From: JBBRQP01 sp038226175
GTDB taxonomy: Bacteria > Cyanobacteriota > Cyanobacteriia > Gloeobacterales > Anthocerotibacteraceae
DNA: 14,056 nucleotides
Direction: 5' to 3'
NCBI GenBank assembly: GCA_038226175.1
Contig: JBBRQP010000073.1
Span: forward strand, 1 to 14,056
Shown here: piece by piece, positions 1-7,758 of the stretch
Layout: each line of letters opens with the position of its first letter
How positions within the stretch are numbered: position 1 is the stretch's first letter
The notes under the pieces: model-generated
The model's input: only the letters and a program-made list of their open reading frames with translations
Told to the model about the DNA's origin: nothing
Databases searched by the model: none
Position numbers and translations under genes: made by a program

Positions 1-1
1 G

Positions 2-928
2 AAAGCCTTTGACCGCTATCTCAAGGTAGATGGAGCTGGAAAACGCTCGGGTTCGCCACGCTTTAAGGGCAGAGGCAGATACAGAAGTTTTACATATCCA
101 CAGATTAAGCAAGACTGTATCCAGAATAACCGCATTACCTTTCCAAAGTTAGGAGAAGTCAAGATTATCCTACACAGCACTATTCCTGCTGGTTTTAAGA
201 TTAAGACAGCGCAAGTCATTAAAGCTGCTGATGGCTATTATGTTACTTTGACTTTGCAAGATATATCAGTTCCTATACTCAGGCTTGACCTCAGTATAGA
301 TAACGCTGTTGGTATTGATATGGGACTTAAGGATTTTCTCATTACCAGTGACAGTAAAACTGTGCCGATTCCGCAGTTTGCCAGGAAAGCAGAACGGGAT
401 AAGAAGAAGTCAAATAAAGTAGTTTCCCGTAAACAAAGAGCATCTAAACGTAGACGTAAAGCTGTGGCTTGACTAGCCAAACACCATCAAAAAGTTGCCC
501 GTCAACGTCAAGACTTCCACTACAACACCGCTCAGGAGCTAATTCATGACTACGACATAATTGCTTATGAAGACTTAAACGTTAAAGGTTTGGCTAAAAC
601 CAGAATGAGTAAGTCAATTCTGGATGCGGGATGGAGTCAGTTTCTGGCTATTGTAGTTCGCAAAGCTGAGAATGCTGGCAAACTTACAATCGCGGTAAAC
701 CCATCGGGCACTAGCCAAACCTGTTCGAGTTGTGGTGCATACGTTCCGAAGACTCTAGCCGATAGGTGGCATTCTTGCTCATCCTGCGGACTAGAGCTTG
801 ACCGGGATGTGAATGCTGCTATCAACATCAAAAACATTGCCGTGGGACGCACGGTGATTAAAGCTCAGCGTGTAACCAAAGCGATAGCTGGTGTTGCTGA
901 GAAGCCCGCGCTCTATGCGTCAGCATGA
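2..928 (+). pseudogene. tnpB: IS200/IS605-type TnpB, 5' end outside window, one in-frame stop
   Basis: TnpB is the RNA-guided nuclease of IS200/IS605 and IS607 transposons and the ancestor of Cas12. The frame is open from the window edge to TGA at 926-928, apart from one TGA at 470-472. Both halves share the same frame, so this is a nonsense change, not a frameshift. All three RuvC motifs are visible: VGIDMG (Asp, about 311-328), IIAYEDLN (Glu, about 560-583) and DRDVNAAINI (Asp, about 802-831). The zinc ribbon has two CxxC pairs, CSSC at 721-732 and CSSC at 777-788. The stop sits in the basic stretch after RRRKAVA, where relatives usually carry Arg, so CGA to TGA is the simplest explanation. 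About 90 N-terminal residues would lie left of the window. No tnpA is visible. The family call is certain; inactivity is inferred, since a TGA readthrough or a sequencing error is not excluded. Confidence 0.9.
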
Positions 929-936
929 GCGTCGGG
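905..936 (+). other. Right-end hairpin of the tnpB element / probable omega-RNA 3' stem
   Basis: A 13-bp stem with two single T bulges. CCCG (905-908) pairs with CGGG (933-936), CGCTC (909-913) with GAGCG (927-931), and ATGC (915-918) with GCAT (923-926), around a GTCA loop. It contains the tnpB stop codon. IS200/IS605 ends carry subterminal hairpins recognised by TnpA, and the omega RNA that guides TnpB derives from the tnpB 3' end and the flanking right end. Position and strength fit that role. The exact right cleavage site and the start of the guide cannot be fixed from one copy. Confidence 0.6.
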
Positions 937-1016
937 AGTCGTCACTAAGGCATGATAAAAATTTTAAGATTCAACGAATTGCAAATCAATGTCCTAATCA
1001 CCTACGCGTGCTTAGG

Positions 1017-1028
1017 TTCGATATCGAA
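1017..1028. promoter_or_regulatory. 12-bp perfect palindrome upstream of the transglutaminase gene
   Basis: TTCGATATCGAA reads the same on both strands and lies 157 bp before the start at 1186, between the IS remnant and the gene. It could be an operator for a dimeric regulator, but a palindrome of this length can arise by chance and no promoter elements anchor it. The rest of 937-1185 shows no gene I can support. Confidence 0.2.
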
Positions 1029-1185
1029 ATATTTATTGGTATGTTAAGCGGTAAAGTAACAAGGGATAGCCGATTGATTCTAAAATTTGGGGTCTAGGAA
1101 ATAGGGATTACGCCATTTTCTGGAGATGAATTTGGATGGAGAACGCGGGCTACATAGGAGCGTAGCATCATCAGAGGAGACCGTA

Positions 1186-1968
1186 ATGCGCTTGAATGCT
1201 GGCTGCAAGATTTTTTTTGAGGCTCATCAACCAACACCAATGATTTTGATGCTCAAGCCCCGTAGTGGCCTTGGGCAAGAAATCTTGAGCGAAGATTATA
1301 GGCTAAAGCCCAACATCCCTGTAGTCGAATACAGTGATAGCTATGGTAATTTGTGTCAGCGGCTGGTCATACCACCCGGAGCTTTTGAGCTGCAAATGTG
1401 TGTTTATGCCGAAACCTCCGATCAGATTGACCTTCAATGGGATGCGCCTCAGACACCTATTCAAAATTTACCTGACACGGTGCTGCAATTTCTTTTACCT
1501 AGTCGCTACTGTCCCTCTGATCAAATGCATGATCTAGCTAATCAAATTGTCCTAGGTATCCCATCAGGCTATGCCCAAGTTGAGGCGATTCGGAGTTGGA
1601 TACAGACCAATGTAGTTTATCAATACGGTAGTAGTGATAGTTCAACTTCAGCCCTCGAAACAGCAGCTAAGCGCGTAGGCGTTTGTCGTGATTTTAGTCA
1701 TCTAGGCATGGCCTTGTGCCGAAGTTTGGACATCCCAGCACGTATGGTAGTGGGTTATCTCTATCAACTAGAACCGATGGATCTCCATGCTTGGTTTGAA
1801 GCCTTTGTCGGTGATCGTTGGTATACCTTTGATGCAACTCAGCCGACACCTAAGGGTAACCGTATTGCCATTGCCTATGGTCGCGATGCGGCAGATGTCG
1901 CCCTCACCACACAGTTTGGTCTTGCTGACCTGCTTGAGATGAAAGTTTGGGTCGAAGCAGGAAGCTAA
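1186..1968 (+). CDS. Transglutaminase-like cysteine protease family protein
   Basis: This 260-residue cytosolic protein has an N-terminal beta-rich domain (about 1-110) and a transglutaminase-like core (about 115-235). The family's Cys-His-Asp triad is visible as C167 in GVCRDF, H201 in DLHAWFEAF and D216 in YTFDATQP. Bacterial members of this arrangement are usually peptidases or amide hydrolases rather than cross-linkers; the substrate is unknown. There is no signal peptide. I chose ATG 1186 because GAGGAG at 1174-1179 lies six bases upstream and MRLNAG is the usual opening of such proteins. An in-frame ATG at 1126 has no comparable ribosome site. The gene stands alone between the IS remnant and the convergent rloB. 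Length and active site look complete. Confidence 0.85.
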   Translation: MRLNAGCKIFFEAHQPTPMILMLKPRSGLGQEILSEDYRLKPNIPVVEYSDSYGNLCQRLVIPPGAFELQMCVYAETSDQIDLQWDAPQTPIQNLPDTVLQFLLPSRYCPSDQMHDLANQIVLGIPSGYAQVEAIRSWIQTNVVYQYGSSDSSTSALETAAKRVGVCRDFSHLGMALCRSLDIPARMVVGYLYQLEPMDLHAWFEAFVGDRWYTFDATQPTPKGNRIAIAYGRDAADVALTTQFGLADLLEMKVWVEAGS

Positions 1969-2099
1969 TGCAGTATTACGTGTGAAATTGTATTGCCGTA
2001 ATCTTGAAACTCTCACCACAAAAGGGTTTAAGCGATGAAACTACAGCCTTCCAATCTTGCTAGACTTTCCATTATTTGGGTGTAAAATCTACCTTATCA

Positions 2100-2714
2100 T
2101 TAACTTTCAGCTAATGAGTTTAATTCTTCAACGAGAATATGCACAGTTGTAGAGGGATTATCTTGTTCTGGATTAGTAGGATTGTAATTTTCTAGTAGCT
2201 TCTTTGCATTTCTAATTGCGTCGCCCTGTTTAGAAAGGAGCTTTTCGTAAATGTCTGCACTGTTTTTAGTATACTTTGATGTTATTAGTTCACTAAGTTT
2301 CTCACAATAATCTGCTCGACTGATTCTAGTATCATAGTAATTAAAATGTAAGAGATACCAAATTTCAAAGGCTTCGTTAGAGTAAGCTACTGATAAGTTA
2401 TGAAACTTGGCTTTCTCCAAAGCATCATTAAAGTTTTGTGAAGGGAAAGAGTCTCTATCAAATACGCACCACACGCTATCATAAGGTTCGTTATTACTCA
2501 AAGCCTCTTTCTGCCTTCTGCTTGCTATCTCGACAAGACTATTAGTGTTTGCTCCCTCCCCATAAACTTCTAATCTCACTGAAGTTAATCTAAGCTTTTC
2601 CTTAAATTTATTAAAGTAGTTAGGTTCAGTTTTAGCTCCTTCACACACAATAAGAATAGTTTTTTTAGGATTTCTCTTATCTATTTTCCTGTCACGATAA
2701 TTTTTACTTGGCAT
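2100..2714 (-). CDS. rloB: RloB-like protein (TOPRIM-like effector candidate)
   Basis: This 204-residue protein matches the RloB family by pattern. VCEGAKTEPNYF (about 23-34, with the family Glu E25) stands near the N terminus, FDRDSF (about 85-90, DxD-like acidic pair D86/D88) in the middle, and the family-typical NEAFEIWYLLHF at about 113-124. The Glu plus DxD arrangement resembles a TOPRIM metal site, so a nuclease role is inferred, not shown. ATG 2714 is preferred; a GTG one codon upstream (2717) is possible. The start overlaps the 3' end of rloA by 11 bases, so the two are surely cotranscribed and probably translationally coupled. RloB partners of AAA ATPases occur in type I restriction loci and in two-gene abortive-infection systems of the AbiL kind. 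The gene is visibly AT-rich, which suggests transfer. Confidence 0.8.
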   Translation of the reverse strand: MPSKNYRDRKIDKRNPKKTILIVCEGAKTEPNYFNKFKEKLRLTSVRLEVYGEGANTNSLVEIASRRQKEALSNNEPYDSVWCVFDRDSFPSQNFNDALEKAKFHNLSVAYSNEAFEIWYLLHFNYYDTRISRADYCEKLSELITSKYTKNSADIYEKLLSKQGDAIRNAKKLLENYNPTNPEQDNPSTTVHILVEELNSLAES

Positions 2715-4032
2715 CACTTATTCCAGGCAATTTGCTAAAATCCCCAATAAATGGAATTGCACCATATCTGCCCTTGATATAGTCTCGTTCAAACTCATTC
2801 CTGCCTTCTTCAATTTTGTATTCAACCAGAGAGTATAACTTGCTAGCTGCTTGTCTATCTTTTTCTATGAACCAGATTTGATCGCGGCGAAAGTTTTTGC
2901 TACTAAGAAGATTAATGTCATGGGTTGTTAGTATAAGTTGGGCATTTTTAGGATTAGATTCAACTGAGTTAAATAATTGCACAATCGTGCAGGTAATCAA
3001 AGGATGAAGCTTTGAATCAAACTCATCTATTATCATTGTTTTACCTTCTGCTAGAGCAAGTATGATGGGCCCCGCAAGAGAAAATATTTTTCTTGTTCCC
3101 TCCGACTCCTCGGCATCCATATTGAAAATTTCACTCTCAATAATATCCCCACTAGCATTGAATTTAGAGTGTATAGTTTCAATCTCCCTAGTCATCAACC
3201 ATCTACTAGGAAAAGATAATTTGAGTTGTTTTGAAACAAGTTTTAGCTGGTCGAACGTAGAAATATCAGTTTCAGTTTCATCCTCTACAACATGAAGTTT
3301 AGAAAATCCAAGATCAAGCTTTCTTATAAAAGCTTCAATACTTTCTTTATTTTTACCACCGCTTAATTCGCTAATTGTTATTCTGCGTGAGGTTAGCTCA
3401 GTAAGGCCAGAAATAACGGAGAGATGATCTTTAAACCAATTTCTGATACTTTGGGAAATTTGACCATTAAATTCACTAACAGTAGAAAGAAATAAAGCAT
3501 TCTTTCTCGTCTTCCTCTCCAAATCTTTACCTTCTTCAAAGAATTTTGATATGGAAATTTTATCATCTCCTCTAGTAAAGTAGCTTACTTCCTTATCCGT
3601 ATCAAAGAAGTTAGGTTCTTCACACATCAAGCAATCGGAAAGCCGCTCAGACACCACACGAGTAGAATCGAGTTCAAAACTGTATCTAAACCTCTTTTTA
3701 TCCACTTGAAATATGATTTCAAAAAAAGCGGGTTGATGGTCTGTCTCTGTACTAAGTTTGAAAGTATCGACATCTATGCTTTCTTCTCTTTCTCTTACTG
3801 AATTTAATACAAATTTACGCATAAACGAGATTGCGTTGATTAGATTACTTTTACCACTGGCATTGGCTCCATAAATTGCAGCACTCTTGAGAAGAGATAG
3901 GTTATCGTCAACTTTGAATACATTATTACTATCTAGATCAGAAACAGATGAAGTAATGGGAGCTGCCACCATTGAAAAGGTGATAACTTCTTTGAAAGAA
4001 CGGTAATTTCCCACACTAAACTCAATTAACAC
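2704..4032 (-). CDS. rloA: RloA-like AAA/ABC-type ATPase, partner of RloB
   Basis: This 442-residue ATPase of the AAA_15/AAA_21 (OLD/SMC-like) class has all the nucleotide-binding motifs. They are Walker A GANASGKS (55-62), an ESEGTRK signature-like segment (about 309-315), Walker B TMIIDEFD (about 332-339) and an H-loop LILTTHD (about 366-372). The opening IEFSVGNYRSFKE is the usual N terminus of the class. It probably senses or responds to infection and controls the RloB partner; this is inferred from similar two-gene systems. The start is GTG 4032: an in-frame TGA lies a few codons upstream with no ATG between, and AAAGG lies about eight bases before the GTG. It is first in a two-gene minus-strand operon and is AT-rich compared with the genes to its right. 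The motifs are intact, so it is probably functional. Confidence 0.82.
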   Translation of the reverse strand: MLIEFSVGNYRSFKEVITFSMVAAPITSSVSDLDSNNVFKVDDNLSLLKSAAIYGANASGKSNLINAISFMRKFVLNSVREREESIDVDTFKLSTETDHQPAFFEIIFQVDKKRFRYSFELDSTRVVSERLSDCLMCEEPNFFDTDKEVSYFTRGDDKISISKFFEEGKDLERKTRKNALFLSTVSEFNGQISQSIRNWFKDHLSVISGLTELTSRRITISELSGGKNKESIEAFIRKLDLGFSKLHVVEDETETDISTFDQLKLVSKQLKLSFPSRWLMTREIETIHSKFNASGDIIESEIFNMDAEESEGTRKIFSLAGPIILALAEGKTMIIDEFDSKLHPLITCTIVQLFNSVESNPKNAQLILTTHDINLLSSKNFRRDQIWFIEKDRQAASKLYSLVEYKIEEGRNEFERDYIKGRYGAIPFIGDFSKLPGISDAK

Positions 4033-4169
4033 AGCTGCGCCTTTGAGATAAAGCCATCATAGCTTTTATTGGTAGTCATGAATTGGGGCTCGTAATAGAG
4101 CATTGGAGCATCAAAAGAACGCCAAAAAGAAGTACGGCTCAAAATGCTATGTAAAAATCTAGTAGGATT
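4026..4169 (-). other. Short open stretch upstream of and overlapping rloA, possible gene remnant
   Basis: The minus strand is open for 47 codons between a TAG and the TAA at 4028-4026, which lies inside the first codons of rloA. The peptide is aromatic-rich and protein-like (SRTSFWRSFD, LYYEPQF, NKSYDGF). No convincing start codon with a ribosome site precedes it; internal ATGs lie at 4103 and 4079. It could be the tail of a lost upstream gene of the rlo locus, a short leader coupled to rloA, or chance. I recognise no family. The remainder of the 4033-4276 gap shows nothing else. Confidence 0.2.
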
Positions 4170-4276
4170 CTAAGGAACTTATAGCGCAACCGCCACCTCA
4201 ATAGACCAGTGAGGCTTGAGAATGCCCAGTGGGTGTGTGAAAATAAGGCTTGACTTGAGGATTATTATTTCAGCCC

Positions 4277-4633
4277 ATGGAAGACACTCTTTTGCTGTGT
4301 AAGTTGGTGATTGGTCGCGTAACTTTGCTGGGTTATCGCATCGATGAACAGTACTGGATTGTGACTGAAGGTGCTCAGGCACAACACACACACTATATTT
4401 TCAATTATTTTGAAGATATGAATCTACTCTGGCAAGAGTTTAAAACTGCCAGTGAATCACAGGTCTTACAAGAATTACAAAGCCGTCGCGAAGGCGTACA
4501 AGTCAGTAAGCCCCGTCGTCGGGAAGCACCGCGTGAACCTTTTGCGACCAATGATTTTGATGAAGCCCCAGCCCCGCGTCCGCGTCCTTTGGGTGAACGC
4601 CCAGTGCCACCGCGTCCGCGCCGAGAATTTTAG
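4277..4633 (+). CDS. Hypothetical protein with Pro/Arg-rich C-terminal tail
   Basis: This 118-residue protein is of no family I recognise. Residues 1-70 look folded, mixing beta and helix (LVIGRVTLLGYRID, then HYIFNYFEDMNLLWQEF). Residues 75-118 are a low-complexity, basic, Pro/Arg-rich tail (PRRREAPRE, PRPRPLGERP, PPRPRREF) that suggests a flexible binding segment for nucleic acid or an acidic partner. ATG 4277 is the only ATG after an in-frame TGA; the nearest purine-rich site (GAGGA, 4257-4261) is about 15 bases away, so initiation may be weak or leaderless. There is no signal peptide or membrane segment. The gene ends tail-to-tail with the sugar transferase, overlapping it by four bases. 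The clear codon structure and compositional similarity to the transferase suggest a native, not a transferred, gene. Confidence 0.6.
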   Translation: MEDTLLLCKLVIGRVTLLGYRIDEQYWIVTEGAQAQHTHYIFNYFEDMNLLWQEFKTASESQVLQELQSRREGVQVSKPRRREAPREPFATNDFDEAPAPRPRPLGERPVPPRPRREF

Positions 4634-6027
4634 TAAGCGTTATACTGACCACGAAACATCTGCCAACAGGTCATCAGTAAAATTCGTAGATCTAACAGTA
4701 GTGACCAGTTTTCAATGTAATAGAGGTCATAGCGCACGCGCTCAGGAATGGACGTATCACCCCTAAGACCATGTACCTGCGCCCAGCCAGTGATCCCAGT
4801 TTTAACCAAATGGCGGTCAATATATTTGGGGATATCTTGCTGAAATTGCTCCACATAATAAGGCCGCTCTGGACGTGGGCCGACCAAACTCATATCCCCG
4901 AGTAATACATTTAACAACTGTGGTAACTCATCAAGACTAGTCCTGCGCAAAAATTGTCCCGCTCGGGTCACCCGCTGATCATCAGGACGCGTCCAGCCAG
5001 GTCCGCGGCTTTCGGCATCGGTGTGCATGGAGCGAAATTTATAAATATAAAAACTTTCACCATCACGGCTTAGCCGCTCCTGACGATAAAAAATACCGCC
5101 GCGACTATCGAGGGCAATCCAAAAAGCAATCAGTAACAACAATGGACTAAGTAATAGTAAACCTGTCAGCGATAGTACTGCATCAAGCGTACGTTTCAAC
5201 ATGCGATTAGATAAGCGTCGTAAAGGGGTTGCCCGCAAACTCAGTAGTGGTACGCCACCCAAAGAAGTCATGGCAAAATTGGTCGTCATGAGTTCGACCA
5301 CACCGGGCACAAAGCGCAGCTGCACTTCGGGATAACCTTGGAGCACCGTCAATAATTGCGCCAAATAAGCACGCGGTAAATCACCCAGAGCTGACCAGAC
5401 TTCATCAATACCGGCACCCATCAAAATCTGATCAAGCTCATGCATCTCACCCAAAATCGGCAGCTGTGAGAAGTCTTCTTCTTGCGCCCGGACATGACCT
5501 CGCACCCGGTAGCCCAGACCCGGATTGTTGGCTAGCCGTTGCACAACTTCTTGAGCTTGAGGAGACGTTCCTAAGATCAGCACATATTTGAGACCATAGC
5601 CCCGTTTGCGTCCCCAGTCCGTCAAAAATCGCAAGCTCAATCGTCCTAGGACAATAAATAAACCCGTCAGCAAGATAGTGTAGGCCACAACCAAGCGCGA
5701 AAACGACACTGGGCGGATAAAAAAGACTCCGACTAAAACGATAGCTAAAGCCAAACCTAAGCCCACCAGTGCCGTAATATTTTCCTCGAAGCGCGACTCA
5801 CGACGACTCGGATGATAGAGGCCCAATGCGGCTAAAACACCGATTAAGGCTAAGGTATTGAGCGTTGCTAAGGTGAGATAAACCTGCAACTCAGGCAATT
5901 CGTTGGGCACCAGCGAACGCAACCAATAGGAGAGCGTATAAGCTGCGATCACGGAGCCGCCATCGCTGATCAAGGTCAACGGCAACAGGACGCAAGGGTA
6001 CCAATAACGCTTCAAAAAAGATGCCAT
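4630..6027 (-). CDS. Exopolysaccharide polyprenyl glycosylphosphotransferase (WbaP/WcaJ/CpsE-like)
   Basis: This 465-residue inner-membrane enzyme starts exopolysaccharide repeat-unit synthesis by moving a sugar phosphate from a nucleotide sugar to undecaprenyl phosphate. Four hydrophobic N-terminal segments lie at about 12-32, 48-70, 84-104 and 111-130. A soluble nucleotide-binding-like domain follows (LILGTSPQAQE, about 150-260), then a re-entrant helix broken by Pro (about 280-305). The catalytic domain carries KFRSMHTDAE (330-339), SLDELPQ (364-370, with the Asp-Glu pair), SLVGPRPE (380-387) and KTGITGWAQV (409-418). The family's usual length is about 460-480, so it is complete. The donor sugar cannot be told from sequence. 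No other glycosyltransferase or wzx/wzy gene lies beside it. It is divergent from the S41 protease across a gap of about 190 bp and convergent with the small gene at 4277, overlapping by four bases. Confidence 0.92.
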   Translation of the reverse strand: MASFLKRYWYPCVLLPLTLISDGGSVIAAYTLSYWLRSLVPNELPELQVYLTLATLNTLALIGVLAALGLYHPSRRESRFEENITALVGLGLALAIVLVGVFFIRPVSFSRLVVAYTILLTGLFIVLGRLSLRFLTDWGRKRGYGLKYVLILGTSPQAQEVVQRLANNPGLGYRVRGHVRAQEEDFSQLPILGEMHELDQILMGAGIDEVWSALGDLPRAYLAQLLTVLQGYPEVQLRFVPGVVELMTTNFAMTSLGGVPLLSLRATPLRRLSNRMLKRTLDAVLSLTGLLLLSPLLLLIAFWIALDSRGGIFYRQERLSRDGESFYIYKFRSMHTDAESRGPGWTRPDDQRVTRAGQFLRRTSLDELPQLLNVLLGDMSLVGPRPERPYYVEQFQQDIPKYIDRHLVKTGITGWAQVHGLRGDTSIPERVRYDLYYIENWSLLLDLRILLMTCWQMFRGQYNAY

Positions 6028-6103
6028 GCATTTTACTGTATCACTCTGCGTTATCTCCAGGAGTAGGCAAGCAGTATCGTGGTAAAGATGGATTAACTAA
6101 TTA

Positions 6104-6205
6104 CCCTCATCCTCTGGTCTCAACCGATAAGAAGGCAACAGAGGTAAACGGCTGTGCCCCGCGCTTACAATGGGAGGCAGAGTAGCCGCAAGCCGGGGTG
6201 AGGGC
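6104..6205. repeat. Degenerate inverted-repeat element between the transferase and the protease
   Basis: The segment opens with CCCTCATCC (6104-6112) and closes with CCGGGGTGAGGGC (6193-6205), which are imperfect inverted copies of each other. Short interspersed elements with such ends are common between genes in cyanobacteria. It fills most of the 6028-6221 divergent promoter region and contains the alternative GTG at 6198, which argues against that GTG being the protease start. Identification rests on the termini alone. Confidence 0.35.
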
Positions 6206-6221
6206 TTCAACAGGATCAACA

Positions 6222-7463
6222 ATGCGACGGTGGTTAGCTTGGATAGCAGGATTAGTCCTATTGAGTGCCTGTAGTAGTCAAGGGGATGTACCAGCAACAC
6301 GTTACAACGATGGCCGCAAAGTAGTTTTTGATGCCTGGTCACTGATCCAGCAACGCTATGTGGATCCGACTTTTCATGGACAAGATTGGCAGGCCGCTCG
6401 CCAAAACTATCTAGCGCGCCCAGCTTTGACCAATGCCGAAGCTTATCCAACTATTCGTGAAATGGTGCACTCACTTGGTGATCCCTACACCCGCTTTTTT
6501 ACCCCGCAAGTTTTTGTCAATTTGCAAACCCAGGCTAAGGGTGAATTGACTGGTATCGGTATTCAAGAACTGGCTTTGAGTACATCTCAGTACCTACAAA
6601 TTGTCTCGCCAATTGAAGGTTCGCCAGCAGCAAAAGCAGGGCTTTTACCTCAAGATATTATTACCACCATTGATGGCACACCCACAAAAGGTTTGGATCT
6701 CGTGCCAGCAGCAGCAAAACTGCGTGGTCAAGCAGGAAGCCAAGTCAGCCTCACTATCCAACGTGGTAACCAAACATTTAGGCGAGTTTTGACCCGAGCT
6801 AGGATTACAATCAACCCGCTAAGTTATCAGATTTTGAGTTTGGAGGGTAGAGCGATGGGTTATCTGCGATTACGGGCTTTTAATGGCAATAGTACGGCGG
6901 TGATGAAACAGGCGCTGCAAGTACTCGAACCCAAAGTCGCCGGATATCTACTCGATTTGCGGCTCAACAGTGGTGGCCTCGAACAATCCGCAACCGAAAT
7001 CGCCCGTTTCTTTTTGCCGCCTGAGCAGATTATTGTCACGATTTTTAGTCGGCAAGAAGCAACCCAAACTGAACGTTCCTTGGGTACGGGGGCAATGACG
7101 AGTAAGCCTGTGGTGGTCTTAGTCGATCGAGGAACCGCTAGTGCCAGTGAAATCCTCGCCGCTGCTCTGCAAGACAATCACCGTGCCCAACTAGTCGGTA
7201 CCCGCACCTTCGGGAAAGGCTTAATCCAGCGCGTCTATAGTCTGAGTGATGGCTCTGGCCTCAGTCTCTCGATTGCCAAATACCAAACCCCGGCTGGACG
7301 CGATATTCATGGTAGAGGTTTGGTGCCAGATATCTTAGCGGAACGGCCTACTTTAGCTTTACCTACTACCAGAGATGCACAGGTATTAGCAGCTAGTCAA
7401 GCCCTGCTCTCAGCCTTTGGTCACCCCTTATCCAATTCTGGGCAAGGGGTGAAGCCGTCTTAG
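6222..7463 (+). CDS. Carboxyl-terminal processing protease, S41 family, predicted lipoprotein
   Basis: This 413-residue CtpA/Tsp-type endopeptidase trims proteins at the C terminus; cyanobacterial CtpA removes the precursor D1 tail, while CtpB/CtpC paralogues have other substrates. A lipobox LSAC with the lipid-accepting C17 follows a short hydrophobic signal, so it is probably anchored on the periplasmic or lumenal face. An N-terminal helical region (about 30-105), a PDZ domain (about 106-190, GIGIQE and SPAAKAGLLPQDII) and the S41 core follow. By spacing against E. coli Tsp the residues are Ser307 and Lys332 (GTASASEI, TFGKGLIQ) with E310, D318 and Q336 conserved. ATG 6222 is chosen: AGGA at 6212-6215 lies six bases upstream and it starts a clean signal peptide; GTG 6198 would add eight residues. 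Which paralogue it is cannot be said. Confidence 0.92.
   Translation: MRRWLAWIAGLVLLSACSSQGDVPATRYNDGRKVVFDAWSLIQQRYVDPTFHGQDWQAARQNYLARPALTNAEAYPTIREMVHSLGDPYTRFFTPQVFVNLQTQAKGELTGIGIQELALSTSQYLQIVSPIEGSPAAKAGLLPQDIITTIDGTPTKGLDLVPAAAKLRGQAGSQVSLTIQRGNQTFRRVLTRARITINPLSYQILSLEGRAMGYLRLRAFNGNSTAVMKQALQVLEPKVAGYLLDLRLNSGGLEQSATEIARFFLPPEQIIVTIFSRQEATQTERSLGTGAMTSKPVVVLVDRGTASASEILAAALQDNHRAQLVGTRTFGKGLIQRVYSLSDGSGLSLSIAKYQTPAGRDIHGRGLVPDILAERPTLALPTTRDAQVLAASQALLSAFGHPLSNSGQGVKPS
7421..7452 (+). terminator. Stem-loop inside the last codons of the S41 protease gene
   Basis: TCACCCCTT (7421-7429) and AAGGGGTGA (7444-7452) form a perfect 9-bp GC-rich stem with a 14-base loop, ending nine bases before the end of the stop codon. 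No T-run follows, so it is a weak intrinsic-terminator candidate; it may also be a 3' end stabiliser or part of a bidirectional barrier against the convergent hydrolase remnant. Confidence 0.35.
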
Positions 7464-7470
7464 AATTGGC

Positions 7471-7707
7471 TTATGGTTTACCGACCTTTATGTTCATTGC
7501 AGCAGTAGCCGCCGCTTCGATCAGTTGCACAACTTCATTGGGATGAAAGAGAAAGGGCATATGGCTAGATTTAACTTCAATCGTCTTGGCACCAATGGGT
7601 TTTGCCATAAAACGCTCTAGCTCAGGGTTAATGGCTCGGTCTTCTTGAGCTACAAGATACCAAGCCGTAAATTGTTTTCCAGGCAATGCTTTCTGGCTGG
7701 ACTCCTT
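7471..7707 (-). pseudogene. C-terminal fragment of an alpha/beta fold hydrolase
   Basis: The last 78 codons match the end of alpha/beta hydrolases of the pimeloyl-ester-esterase-like group. TAWYLVAQEDRAINPELERF carries the usual catalytic acid (the Asp before RAI), GAKTIEVKSSHMPFLFHP carries the catalytic His after SS, and a C-terminal helix follows (EVVQLIEAAA). The N-terminal two thirds, including the nucleophile elbow, are missing. Upstream of about 7707 the frame stays open to 7812 but reads unlike a hydrolase, because it runs antisense through another remnant. The stop lies seven bases from the protease stop on the other strand. It cannot make an active enzyme. The direction of loss (deletion or insertion at about 7710-7760) is not resolved. 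Confidence 0.7.
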
Positions 7708-7758
7708 GACTCCTTTGGGACGACCACCATTGATATAGTCAAGAACTGTCAAGTTAGA

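Noticed and set aside
590..928. A separate short zinc-ribbon protein after the TnpB stop
   Set aside because: It is the same frame as the upstream part and holds the second half of the RuvC domain; reinitiation is possible but not supported by a ribosome site.
6198..6221. GTG 6198 as the start of the S41 protease
   Set aside because: ATG 6222 has a well-spaced AGGA and starts a clean lipoprotein signal; the GTG lies in the terminus of a repeat element.
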